Shown here: one piece after another, positions 1 through 11,954 of the stretch
Position numbering within the stretch: position 1 is the first letter of the stretch
How the letters are laid out: each line of letters starts with the position of its first letter
NCBI GenBank assembly: GCA_947095535.1
Contig: OX352774.1
Coordinates: 233,579,825 to 233,643,824 of the forward strand
Direction: 5' to 3'
DNA from: Poecilobothrus nobilitatus
Lineage: Eukaryota; Arthropoda; Insecta; Diptera; Dolichopodidae
DNA length: 64,000 bases
Notes under the pieces: generated by a model
Database searches by the model: none
Seen by the model: only the letters and a program-made list of their open reading frames with translations
Told to the model about the DNA's origin: nothing
Program-made: the position numbers and the translations under genes

Positions 1-3000
1 TATTAAGACACTAAAAATGTGTAAATTTAAGAAAATTTTATACCTAAATTAAATAATTTAAACTTTAAATAAAACACATTATCATCTTTAATGTAAATAA
101 GTCTATGGACTTTAAGATTTTATTCTTAAAGTCTACACAAAATATTTGGCACTTAATTTATACTATTTTTACTATACTTGAGAGCCATTTAAATAGCCAG
201 AAATGAGAATAACAATAAGACGATGTGTTTAAGGATAAAATTACATAACCAAAAGGAGTAACAAATTTTAAAATCTTTTTTGTTATACATATTTTTTTTT
301 TTTTTTTTTGTGTATTGGCAAACCAAATCCAATCCATTGATATCTTTAACATTAACTTCACTTACAAGGATCAAAAACATTACCTTTAATCTTAAGTAAA
401 ATATTATAGATAAGAAGGAAAAAATAAAATTTTCTTTTTTAAAAGTTTACGTTATAAATTTGAATTGTAATTCGATACTCTTGAAATATTAAAAAATATT
501 AAAATAGAAATTTTTAAAAGGGGATTTGCAAAATATTTTTTTTTTTAGTCCCATTTTTGGTTTCTTTAAATTTTTATGTTTTTTTCTTAAACAAAAATCA
601 CATGGGATTTCAAAATTTTGATCATTTTAATTTTGATTTAAAATTTGTGTCACGTTGAATTTTTTTCAGTTCAAAAATAAAAAAACAATCCCTTATTGTA
701 TATTCCCTCAATTTTGGTTCAATACCTGAAAATTAGAGCTGATGGTGTCAATTACAATAATATGACGTATACAAACAAAAAAAAAAAAAAATTAGTAACT
801 GTTTACATATACTTTTACTTTTAAATTTTTTGGTAATAGGAGAATGGATATTGTTACAATTGAATATTACCTCATTAAATTATAGGATTATTAAATTTTT
901 GTTATCCTATAATATGCCTCATTATCTGCTTTTAAAAAAAAAATTATTTTGAAAAATATTTAACAAAACAAAGTAAAAACAAAAAAAAAAACAAACAAAA
1001 CAAGATTTTTAGGTGTAAAATAGTGGTGAATTTAATAAGGATTAAAAGACAGATGTTCAAAGATAATTACATTTCAATTGGGAGTACCTATTTATTTATA
1101 TTGTAAATATTGTTTACAGGATAAACATTAAGGAGTTGTTCTTAAAAAAAAATATCGGCCTTTTTAAATATTTAAAAAAAAAAAGAAAATCATGTTTTAA
1201 TCATGTTTACAATGAAGAAAAATATTCACAAAATTGCGAGTATTTTGAATATTTAAAAATGACAACTGATGTATGATGAAGTGAATTCTAATTGAATGTT
1301 ATAATCGCCCTTGAAAAAGTTTTATACATTTTCTGCGTCAAAAACAAATTAACAAAATTTAACCATCAACTAGTTAATAAATCGATCACATCAAACAAGA
1401 AAATCAGATCAAATATGTTAATTGACATATACCATTGACAGATTCAGTAGAGCTCAGAAACATTTGTAAAGCTTGTTAACGACTTTTCTGTCTTATAATA
1501 TATATTCATTATTTCATTTATTTTTATGCCGTCTTGGTATTGTCAGATTATTTTTCACTAAATCCACCTCCTTTTGTAGCCAATATTAAGAAATTATACC
1601 CTATAATTTCTTATATTCTGTAAGGCTAGGGACTAGGAAAAAAACATGGGATAGGGATGCGGATATTAATTTTTTTTTGTTAAATTGAGAAGTGATGTTT
1701 TGTATGAATATATTGTAATAAAAAAAATTTGGCATTTCGCTTTAATATTTGCTGGCAACACAAATTATGGTATTATGTTTTATAATTTAGAGGTTTGTAA
1801 TAATTATATGTATTTTGTTTTTTCCTCTTTGTTAGATTCTTTAAGAATTTTATAAAATTTAACGATTGACTATGTTTTTTCAAATGTCCAAACAAATGAA
1901 TTTTTGAACAGTAAATTTTTGAGAATTTAAGGAGAAAACATCACTGTAATTTTCCTCTTATCCCGCCAAAAAAAAATACAATATTCGTTTAGATGATTTT
2001 TAATTAACATTTAATGTGGCAAATTGAAATTAAGTCCCATATTGTGGGAAAAAATAATTTATCACTGCATAAATGTTTATGCAATAGAAGGATAAATCTT
2101 AAATTGTTGCATAAATATTTACTCTTTTCTCGGTTGCAAAACATCAATTCACCTTCCATTTCTTAATACTGAGGTATTATAGCGCGAAAAATAGTTATGT
2201 AAGTTACTCTTAGTATTTGTCTGATTACGAAAAGTTGAGCTTAATGAACGCGAGGAAAAAATCTCACTCATCAAATATTTGACAACTTTTAAAGATATTA
2301 ATGATTACTGTTAAAAAATAAATATTTAATTTTATTTTCAAATAACAAAGAAAAGTCGTTGTTATAATAAATTCTTCTAAAATTTCAAGCTTAAAAATGT
2401 CAAAATGTAGTGTAATAAATACATTGGTTAAAAAGAAATTACCTAAGTGATGTCTATATGCCGCTTCGTTAAATAAGTTAAATTTTCAAATACAAAAACG
2501 TTTAATCCAATTTGAATATAATATTTATTTTTTTTTTTTTTTAATTTTTCTTCCATTTAGTTTTAATACACTCTAAAGGATTTTTAATTTTTAAGTTAAA
2601 AAATTTTTTTTACACATTTTCCCTTTTCCTTTTTTTAAAAATTTAAAAGAAAAAAAAATTTTAAATTCATTAAAATTATTAGAATCTTTTATATCCGGTA
2701 ATTTTTTCAGATTTTCTTTTATAATTGTGTAATTCCTATACAATTTTTTTATATTTATAGTTTTTTTAAGTGTTATATATACATATATAAGGAAATATCC
2801 TTGCACTTAACTTTAAAGTAACTAAACTACTCAACTTAACTTCTCATACTCAACTCTTGTTAATAAATTATAAGGTTTAAATACTTTTTTTGTTGTTGTA
2901 GTTTTCTTTATATAGGATTCATAAGTGCTCTAATCTAGGACTAATCTGCTTTGGGTGACTTTAATGGAATCTATGTCCGAGAAAAAAAAAAAATAATTTT

Positions 3001-4050
3001 ATTTTTCTTTCCGTTTTTTACTTTCTTGTTCATTATCCTTTTTTTTTTCATATACATATATAGTAATTTTTATTTTACCCATTTTCTCAATTTATCCTTT
3101 TCTTTATTCCATTTTCTGAGAATTCCAATGATGAAAATATAATTTTATTTTAAGAACTTATTTACAGAATCTGTCTGTCTCCTCTTTATATATATATTTT
3201 TATGTACAATTTAAATAATATATAATATGTATATATAGGTGTATATGTATGCTTTATTCTGAAAGTATTAAAAGTGCATTGGAAAGAAAATAAACAGAAA
3301 AAAAAATGAAAATAAATTCAGTTTAAAGGATTTAAGAATCAGGATTTTAATTGTATTTGTCATTTCTATTCTTATATTTATATTTATTTTTATATTATGT
3401 ATATACATAATATGTAGATACATGCAAAAAGATTTTACTAGAATTAAAATTATTTGTAAAAACTAAAATGAAGATGTTTTTTTTCTATGCAATAAAGATG
3501 AGCTGTATATATTTATATATGAAGCTTCATACTCCTTTAAGACAATTTTATACTATTTTTTATTCTAAAGAGTATTGATGGCAAAGTGAAATTATAGTGT
3601 ATAAAATTGCTTTTTAGACAAAATCTCTTATAGACAATAAGAGCATATTATTATTTTACAGCACATTATTATACAGCATGTTATTTATTTTATAAATAGA
3701 ACTTTGCTTGTTAAGATTTAGTTAAAGTTTTTGAGCTTTAAACAATAAACACTTTAAAACCTATATAACTCAACTAAAGTCGAATGAATCATATACGTAT
3801 AATTACATTTTTGTTATATATTATTGTATGCGTGATAGTGTTAAATAACCATTCGGTTGGTAAAAATGAAAAAGAAACGATTTTCTAATAAATTTAATAT
3901 TATCCACTTTCTTGCCAGTTTTTTTTCTATTAAAATACAATGGAATAATCTGGTCTTTTTTAAAGTTGATTTTCTTAGTACAATTTTAAATTATTTTAAA
4001 TGTTTTAATTCAATTCATTTTCTTTCTTTATTTAATAATTTCTTTTTACA
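1..4050. other. Drgx intron (downstream part), no gene seen
   Basis: A/T-rich sequence with many homopolymer runs and no convincing coding frame. It contains a 12-bp-arm perfect hairpin at 1587-1613 and a small palindrome GCATAAA/TTTATGC near 2067-2082. Short open frames here are Lys/Asn/Ile/Phe-rich, as expected from A/T sequence. Its intron status is inferred from the direction of the Drgx exon at 11.43-11.55 kb. Confidence 0.5.
1587..1613. repeat. Perfect hairpin, 12-bp arms, 3-base loop
   Basis: TAAGAAATTATA, then CCC, then TATAATTTCTTA: an exact inverted repeat. Function unknown; it could be a cruciform or a remnant of a foldback element. Confidence 0.7.
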
Positions 4051-4051
4051 G

Positions 4052-4568
4052 GAACAAAAAGAGGAATGAAAAAGGGCTGATGAACTTGTAAGACAGATTT
4101 CAGCATCAGAAATATCTAATTCGAAACAAGTTTATGACCTTATCAATACTGTCAAAAGAGATTTCTGTCCACATAATCTTTCATTAGTTTATAACTAATA
4201 ATAAAATGATCGTTCGACTAGAATGGGAAAATATTGTGCCAGACAATTTAAAACTTTTTTCAATTTATTTTGAGCAGTTTCAATGCCCAGATTCTAATCT
4301 ACAGGCGGCTATGACACTATTTTATTTGATATCACTATACTATTTGATATGTAATACTATTTGACACTAAACTAAACACTAAAGTTGACACTAAAGTTAG
4401 GTGTACGATAGGGTTTCTAAGTTCCACGAAACAGTTTTCAAACAATTTCCCATAGAAATTCCTGCTAATCTTTGTTCGTAAAAGTTTAAGATAGAAAAAA
4501 TGCACAACAAGACAGACTTGAAAAGTGGAAAATCTCCAACAATTGTTTTTACAAAAACAAAATTCTAA
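4052..4568 (+). pseudogene. Decayed protein-coding relic with a splice-acceptor-like start, protein not identified
   Basis: A pyrimidine-rich tract ending TCTTTTTACAG (to 4051) precedes a stretch that reads like real protein. From 4052 the frame gives EQKEE, a TGA stop at 4067 (consistent with a CGA to TGA change), then KRADELVRQISASE... to VYN at 4195. One base later the frame shifts: from 4197 it reads NNKMIVRLEWENIVPDNLKL, through YFEQFQCPDSNLQAAMT, to a stop at 4362. A degenerate stretch rich in repeats of TGACACTAAA (4362-4400) interrupts it. The same frame then reopens at 4401 (VYDRVSKFHETVFKQFP...), with one TAA near 4482, to about 4566. Composition is mixed, unlike the Lys/Asn-rich noise around it. 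I do not recognise the protein. It may be a duplicated exon of a host gene or part of a transposon gene; the acceptor favours a DNA-level copy over a retrocopy. Confidence 0.55.
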
Positions 4569-4569
4569 A

Positions 4570-6066
4570 AATTTAAATTAATTCATCAGCCCAAATAATA
4601 ATAATAAAACTAAACAAGAAAGTTTTTCTTTTTCATAAAAATATTCATATTTTTAATGAATGAGATATATTTTATTTTTAATTAAAAATCAATAAATTCA
4701 AATAATAAATAATTTAATATATAAAATTAGACTTTAATATGTTGCAAAATATTATTGAACGAAGCTTCTAAATAATAATAATTTTATTCGAAAGAAAACA
4801 TGATACCTATATATACTCTTAATTAAATATTCTTTGCCATACTATATAAAATAAATTTTTATACATAAATACAAATATACATAATAATACCAAAAAAATA
4901 TATAATTATATTATCTCTAAACAAGTATATACATATAATATGTACAATCAAATCAAAAATTTGATCTCATCTCAGAAAATATAAGAACAATAATATATAG
5001 AAAGAAAAACTTCTCTTAATTTTTAATAAAATTAAATAAAAAAAAAAAAAAATTCAATTCGAATAACCAAAATCTTTGAAATTTTATCCTTTAATTCTAT
5101 TTGATTTAACCATCGTGTATCTTATAGATACAAAAAAAAAATATGTATATTATATATATTTTGATTTTCCTTCTAAATGCAAAAACAAAAAAGTAAAATG
5201 ACATCCTCTAAGTTTTTCATAAACTAAGAATAACCGAAAAAGAAAAAAAAAACAAAATTAATTCTAATTCCTCCATAAATACATCAAAAGTTTTATAAAC
5301 TCCTTTATATAGTGTACACATCAGAATAGAATATTCACACATCATTTATTGCTATTTACGGATGAATCCGAATGAGATAAAAATATAAAAAAAAAAGGAC
5401 ATAACATTATATATGGAACCCAAATAAATATGAAAAATTTTCCACATGTGACATTCATTTACTTATATTAACTTATATTATGTGAAGGAGTAAATGCATA
5501 AAAACAAAAAACATGGTGGATTCATATACTATTATCATTTAGTATATGAAAATACCTATCTATGGATTATTATATATGTTTAGATTATAAGTATTATAAC
5601 TGTATAAGAACATTCTCTAGATTTATTTGATGAAATTAGAAAAGTTAAATTTCACTAACAAGAATAAATCTACTTATCCGATTTTGGATTTTTATTATAA
5701 ATTTTTCTTTTTTGTCATTTTCTTATCTATTTGAATTTATAGATTTTCTATGAATATAGTATTAATATGGTTTATATAGTTTAAATATAGTATGATGTGT
5801 ATAAATTGGACATAATTTTAAAATATTCTGTCAATATATTATCAAATACAAGTTAAAAGATAAAAAAAGTCCATAGAATAATGAATAATTAAAAGTAAGT
5901 TAAATTTTTCATAGTTATTACAATATTACAATTAATTTTGAATTATATGCTACACAGTAAAAAACTATTATTACCAATCATAAGGTGTCATTTTCAAAGA
6001 TATAAAATGAATTCGCCTATAGGTATGCAAATTATTTAAAAAAAAAAACGTCCTAAAACTTTTTAT
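4570..6066. other. A/T-rich intron sequence, nothing seen
   Basis: No gene, structural RNA or clear repeat family recognised; only A/T homopolymers and short direct repeats such as ACTTATATTA near 5460-5480. Confidence 0.5.
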
Positions 6067-6229
6067 GGGGCTTCGGTAGCCTAGTGGGTAGGCGTGTGGC
6101 GTATTAACCGAAGAAGTGTGGGTTCGATCCCTGCAGAGGTCGTAAGTGTTTTTTTCTTTACATACTCCCCTTACGACCAAATATAATGTAAATATATAGT
6201 ATATAATATAAATAAAATAAATAATATTA
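6067..6229 (+). repeat. tRNA-derived SINE, tandem copy 1
   Basis: The head has Pol III promoter boxes of a tRNA: an A box TAGCCTAGTGG (from 6078) and a B box GGTTCGATCCC (from 6121). The body has the hairpin GTCGTAAG ... CTTACGAC, then an A/T-rich tail ending ATAATATTA. The unit is repeated at once 163 bp downstream with few differences. It shares head and hairpin with the minus-strand SINEs at 11.75 and 47.79 kb, but lacks their middle segment and long poly(A), so it looks like a different subfamily. Confidence 0.8.
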
Positions 6230-6390
6230 GGGGCTTCGGTAGCCTAGTGGGTAGGCGCGTGGCTTATTAACCGAAGGAGTGTGGGTTCGATCCCTGCACA
6301 GGTCGTAAGTGTTTTTCTTTACATACCCCCCTTACGACCAAATATAATGTAAATATATAGTATATAATATAAACAAAATAAATAATATTA
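6230..6390 (+). repeat. tRNA-derived SINE, tandem copy 2
   Basis: Near-identical to the unit before it: same A box, B box, CGTAAG/CTTACG hairpin and A/T tail. Head-to-tail arrangement without intervening target-site duplication suggests duplication of the locus after insertion rather than two independent insertions. Confidence 0.8.
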
Positions 6391-6960
6391 GTATATAATT
6401 TAATAATAGTATAAAAACCTATAATGGCCTTGGTAGCCGATGGTTCAATAATATTGCATTACATTGTATGTATGTAATATTAATATAAATAAATAAATAA
6501 AATAAACTTTTTAATTAGTAAGGATCGGGTAGTTGGTAGCCGTATGGTTAAACATGTGCATGTGATTAAACGTATTAACTGAGGGAGTGCGGTTTCAAAT
6601 TCTTTACAGATAACAAATGTTTGTAATTTATAAGGAAAACTACTGAAAAAGTACAGTAGTGAAATAAATTGTGAAAAAATTTATAAGACCCTATATCTTT
6701 CCAACAACTTACAATAGACCCCATCACTAAAAGAACTTTTTTTTTGTTTTGAATCCCAAAATAATATTTTGTTCTATGGCAGGTTTATCCCGAAATACTC
6801 TATATAATATATTATAAACAAAACAAATACTATTACTGTATATAAGTTAATAATTGTATTTAACCTACATTCGGCTTAATAGCTTATGCTTTAGTAATAT
6901 TGCATTATTCTATGTGATTTGTAATATTAATAGAAATAAAAAATAAATAAATTTTATTGA
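6391..6960 (+). repeat. Degenerate SINE array continuation
   Basis: A third, decayed tRNA-like head lies at about 6530-6610 (TTGGTAGCCGTATGG and GGTTTCAAATTC in place of the A and B boxes). The segments near 6350-6510 and 6795-6955 are also related to each other. Both run from a TATATAATATAAACAAA-type tail, through TAATATTGCATTA, to an (ATAA)n end, about 443 bp apart. So the cluster has grown by repeated duplication. Confidence 0.55.
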
Positions 6961-9900
6961 AATACGAATTTTAACCGAAAAAAAATATAAAATTTTTGAC
7001 ACATCTAGAAGTAAAAACATTTATTTTTAACTTATATGTAATTTCTGTCAGGCGTACAACTTAATTTTTTTAAAGCGAGAATAAGAGGGAATTTCAGCAG
7101 ACACAAGTGAGAACACATACATATATCTTATTTCAAGGATGTCAGTTACAAATCACCTGTACTTAAGACTTGGCAAATTAATAAAATAATAAACATACTT
7201 TTAGTAAAAATTAAAAATTTGCCAGGCATAAAAATAATCTATTTGTAGGTTAGAAGCCATATACAAATTAAAATTTTTGGTTGTGTTCGATATAAAAATT
7301 TGAATACGTTTATTTAAATATTGTGGTATAGTAAAATATTAATAAAAATATAGGACAGAAACTTTTTAAAGAAATTATTTAATAAGAAAAGCAATAATTT
7401 TATATGATTTTGAGAGTTATTAAATTAAAACTACATTATATTATTTAATTAATATTTACCAAAAAAGTTCCACAAAATAATTTCACTTTGTCAAAGTTTT
7501 TTTTTAATTTTTTAAAAATGAATCATACAGAATTGGACAGACTATCAAAACACAGAACAAAAATAAATTTCAACAAAAATAAAAAGAAATGATAATTTTT
7601 CTTTTTTAATCTAATAAAAGTAGAACTATTTTTAACATCTATCTTTTTCAAATAATTTTCTATCTCACTCTTCTATAAAACACAAATTTGATTTGTTATA
7701 CTTAAATCTATAGAAATATTTCAACAGTTCTGATCATCGTGTTGTACAGTTATTTTGTTTTTTTTTTTCTGTTTTTATATAAAAAAAAAAAAAAAAAACA
7801 GAAAAATAAGAGAAAAAGAAACATAAAACATAGAAAATTTACAGGATAAAAGTTTTATCCTGGAGTAAATTCAATCAATATGGTTAGAAAATTTCTGAAT
7901 GCGATGGGTGACAGATGAGTCTCTAATTTGGTTTAAAATAACAAAAATATAACAAAAAAAAAAAAAAAAATTAAAACAAGATAAATAAAGAAAAGTTTTT
8001 CTATCCAATAGTAGTTATTTAATTTTAATATATATATGTTTATATATAAATATTATGTACAGACATGCATTATTAACAACTAAAGAAAATTGATCAAAAA
8101 AAAAAAAACAAAATAAAATTCAATATTCGAATCAAATTTCATATATTTAAGTGTATATGTATGTATGTATGTAAGTACATGCATTCATGCAATAGAAACG
8201 TACGTGGTAAAAAAAATCAAGATTATCTATTGACTATTAATAATGTTATATACTTGATAATAATATTATGTATCAATACTCTTTTCATATTGTATGACTA
8301 TAGGGTTTAGAAATGATGGTTGAAAGTATTGTAATAGTATCAAAATATTAAATGTTATTTGACATGATAAATTAGTTAAACTCTAAATCAAATGTTATAT
8401 TTATAAATAAAGTCAAAACCAATTTCGAAAAATGAATAAATTATTTCTAATTGATTTTTCGATGTTTTTCGATGTTTTTTTTATGTTAATTTAGAAAAGA
8501 TTGGTTAATTCGATCCATTAAACCATTATACCACATTTAATTTCCGTTTCCTTATATAAAATTTAAAAATACTTTTTTCTTATTTAAAAGTAACCTATAG
8601 TTTTAGTAACTAAATCAAACGTAGTACGTCTTTCTAGAGTTGATTTTTTAAAACTTTTTTTTGTAAATCTGACAGTTATTGACGTAATCTTTGGTTAAAG
8701 TTTTATGGTTACATAATTTCAGTACACTTGACTTTTTTTGTGCTTCCACATTTGTATATTCGCATTTTTGTAAATTTTTGGCCTCTTCTTAAATTTTTTA
8801 ACCAAATTTTTATTTCTCTTTAGTGTTTGTTTCTTTTAGTATTTAAATCGTGTTTAAATTAACACCCAGTTGGTAAACTAATCTAAAATATTTTTTCTCA
8901 TCAGTTGACAACCTTAGAATTTAATACAATTGACAACCTTAGAATTTCATATGAAATATACGTATAAGGTACATTAAATGTATATGTATATTCATTTACT
9001 GAGAAAAATTTATACAAAATACATTTTCTATTTTCATCAATTTTTTCTTTCTCTTTCTTTCTTTACAGTAATATTCAATAAAACTTATGTGATTCAAAAG
9101 AAAAAAAAAAATATTGAGTACCGTGCGATAATAGGATAATGAAATTTTCTTTAATATATAAAGCATTGCTACAATTTTTCCTTATAATTTTTTTCTTTTT
9201 CTAAAGTAATTTTAGTGAATTTTCAGTTTTGATCTGATTATGGATTAAATTAAAGTAAAATGTTTTTTTGTTTATTTTATTAAGTTTTGGTGTATGGTTT
9301 TGTTTTTATTTTAAAGAATATTTCAATTTAATAGAAAATAATTTATTTTACTTTTTGCGTAAAAATTTCAAATTTTTTTTAGGAAAATAAATAAATAAGA
9401 TAACATGTAAAATGAAAAGTTGTTAGAGATACGAATTTCGAAAATTGAAAATATGTACATGACATTCTGTGTATATTTTGTTTTAATAGTTACTGATGAG
9501 AATTTTTTCTTTAAGGAATATTTTAATAAGTTCAGAGAATGTTTTCTTGCGTAATTAACTTTGCTATACAATTAAAAAAAAGCGGATGTTTTTTATTTTT
9601 GATTACTTTCTTCAGGAATATATGGTTGTAAGTAATTATCAACATTTTACTCTGTTCAATATGGTTATTTTTGCATTATCCTAGGAAATGTGAAAATCTT
9701 TAGCTTCAAAAACACGTCAAATTTACGTCAGGTGACAACTACATCTACAGAAAGCTTAAGGAATCCACTTCCTTCCAGGATAATCTACAAAGTGATTTTT
9801 AATGTTCTTCTTAATGTGTGTCCTATTTACATTTTGTCTTATTAGATTTATTTCTTTATTTTAAAAAAGCTGATTTAAAAATATGATGTTGGAGCAATAA

Positions 9901-11423
9901 TTTTTGTGGTTAATTTTAAAGAAATTTTGCCGAGGTGAATGTTTAAATGCAAGGTTTCGTACTTTGAAAAATGCATCTCTCTTCTCCATCCAAACTTTTG
10001 AAAATTATTAACTATTTTATTCCGAAGACTTGATCTGATCATTTTTTCTAAAATTTAATAATACGATGAATTTAAATCATTTCATTTCGAAATTTCTTCC
10101 TGAGACACATTATTAGAACAATTTTACAATTGATATTATTTTCTTCTTTCCAAAAATATAGTACAAAATTTTTTGTTCTTTTTTTTTTTATCAAAATATA
10201 ATATGTACACATACATATATATACATACCAATTATGCAATGTTAAAAAATAAATAAATATAAAAATATTTTTTTTTTTTCTCATTTATTATTTATTTTTT
10301 TTCCATCATACAAAAATTTATTAATCAAGTTATAACTTTTGTTTGTTGAAGAAAAGAAACTTGATATCTTTTTGATTTGATAATTCGGTAATACATGACC
10401 GAATAACTTGCATGTATCTTTTATATACAAAAAATAAAAAATACATATGGGTATATTTAAATAAGTACATACATGTATTATTGTAAATATAAAATTACTT
10501 AAATTTAACCAAAAAAAAAAAAAACTGACTAGAACATTTTTTTTTTGTTTTTATTTCCCTTCAACACAAAAAAAAAAAACAAAATAAGAAGAAAAACATA
10601 AAAAAAAAAAACAAAAATTGATTTAAGCCTGGTGCCGTAAACATTATTAAAACTTAATACTTTAACAATATAACATTTATCCTCTGAATGAATTAAGTAA
10701 GTCCTTTATACTTCGTCCTTTCGGCATATAAATTATATTTGTTTGTTGGTTTGGTGTAGTATATGTCTTCAAATGAATTATATTCAATTATCATAAAAAC
10801 AAAATAAAAATAAAAATGAAAAATCCTTATGTTATCCTGGTTGTTAATGGTTGTGTTTTATCAAGATTGAAAATGATCTTTTGGAATTCTATATAATATT
10901 ATCTATTTTTTTATCATTTTTTATATCGTATATCTATATATGTAGTATGTACATATTTCTTTTTAATTCGGTTCGGTTTTTATTTTATTTATTATTATCT
11001 TTAGCTTTTAATCGATAATTATATTAGCATATATAGTTTTTAGTTAAATAAAATATTATCTATACTCTTAATAAAATAATATAATATTAAAAAAAAAAAA
11101 AAATAAAATAAACAATAATAATAAGGAAAAAAGATACTTTTTTTTCTTTTTTGTTCATTTTATATATAGTTTTTGTTGTTGTTACTGGTAGTAGTTGTGC
11201 AAATGTTGTTACAAAAAAAAAAAAATTATTTTCCCTTTCTAAATTATTTAATAAGATTTCTTTATAATATTGAAGTTATAATAAATTTTATTTATTTACA
11301 TGTGTTAATATTTAGTATAGATTTAGAAGGGTCCTTAATTGCAAAAAAAAAAAACAAATTATTTACATATTCAATCGTGTACGTATGTGTGTATATAAAT
11401 TTAAAAAAAAAAAAATATGGTTA
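6961..11423. other. Drgx intron (donor-proximal part), no gene seen
   Basis: A/T-rich, with long A and T runs, a (GTAT)n tract at about 8155-8173 and several (TA)n patches. The stretch 9620-9845 has an open, mixed-composition frame (see findings). Around 10620-10740 the sequence is more complex, without coding character; it could be regulatory, but nothing specific is visible. No homeodomain-like coding sequence is seen on the minus strand. Confidence 0.45.
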
Positions 11424-11429
11424 ACTTAC

Positions 11430-11526
11430 ATGGATGTGTTGGCGCAAATGGATATTCCAATGTTGGTAATCTTGGTGGATGTGGTCCAGCTGGATGTAAA
11501 GTTGGTGGACAATGATAACAAAACAT
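11430..11526 (-). CDS. Drgx: Drgx (dorsal root ganglia homeobox), first coding exon, N-terminal 32 codons
   Basis: Reading the minus strand from 11526, an ATG opens 32 complete codons plus one base, then a donor GTAAGT (11429-11424). The peptide starts MFCYHCPPTLHP and continues Pro/His-rich, ending LEYPFAPTHP. The codon left at the splice starts with T. DRGX is a Paired-type homeodomain transcription factor of the nucleus; human DRGX starts MFYFHCPP, and the fly homologue is, from memory, similar here. In vertebrates it is needed in sensory neurons and dorsal horn. The ATG was chosen because it aligns with the human start, has G at -3, and lies within the exon. The exon is far more GC-rich than its surroundings. 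The homeodomain lies in later exons, beyond position 1. The plus strand is also open here, as a shadow. Identity rests on a short N-terminal motif, so a protein search should confirm it. Confidence 0.8.
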
Positions 11527-11553
11527 ACCTCTGCCTGCTCCGGCAGGACTCAA
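11527..11553 (-). other. Drgx: 5'UTR part of the Drgx start exon, with splice acceptor
   Basis: The 27 bases before the ATG are GC-rich (CCTGCCGGAGCAGG). They are preceded on the minus strand by a T-rich tract ending TTTTTAG, with the AG at 11555-11554. This is a good 3' splice site, so at least one non-coding 5' exon probably lies at higher coordinates. The alternative is that the tract is chance A/T-rich sequence and this is the first exon. The sequence CCTGCCGGAGCAGG is nearly self-complementary and could form a small hairpin just upstream of the start codon. Confidence 0.6.
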
Positions 11554-11744
11554 CTAAAAAGAAAAAAATAAATATTATAAAATTAAATTTTTATTAAAAT
11601 TATTGTTTTTCTTTTTTTTTTTTACAAAACTTAATTAGGAAAATTAAATTATGAATTTAAATATTTTTAATTTTATTTCATTATAAAAAAATGTCTAGAT
11701 ATAAATTTAATAAGGATATATCATTATCCTCATATATCAGACAA

Positions 11745-11946
11745 TTTTTTTTTTTTTTTTGTTTTAATGCATTTCTCTGCCACATAAATGAGGACAGGAA
11801 ATTACACAGCCTTTCCTGTTCAGGCGTGGCTGTAAATGTCGTAAGGGGGAATAACTCTTACGACGTGCGTGGGATTCGAACCCACACTCCCTCGGTGTTT
11901 GCAGCGTATTTTATACGCTCTTACCCACTAGGCCACCGAGGCCCCC
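11745..11946 (-). repeat. Full-length tRNA-derived SINE with target-site duplication
   Basis: Read on the minus strand from 11946: tRNA-like head with A box (GGCCTAGTGGG), B box (GGTTCGAATCCC), hairpin GTCGTAAG/CTTACGAC, a middle segment with AAAGGCTGTG, and a poly(A) tail (T run at 11745-11760). It is bounded by TCAGACAA at 11737-11744 and again at 11947-11954, an 8-bp duplication typical of LINE-mediated retroposition. It lies about 190 bp upstream of the Drgx start exon, in the opposite genomic direction to the plus strand and the same direction as Drgx. Confidence 0.88.
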
Positions 11947-11954
11947 TCAGACAA

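Noticed and set aside
6071..6145. Functional tRNA gene
   Set aside because: It has A and B boxes, but sits at the head of a repeat with a non-tRNA body and lacks a proper acceptor-stem partner; SINE head explains it.
1..11423. Homeodomain exon of Drgx within the window
   Set aside because: I looked on the minus strand for a WFQNRR-type coding block and a GC-rich exon and found none, so it should lie beyond position 1.
11385..11597. Plus-strand 70-codon frame over the Drgx exon
   Set aside because: It is the antisense shadow of the minus-strand exon; the minus reading has splice borders and the DRGX N-terminal motif.
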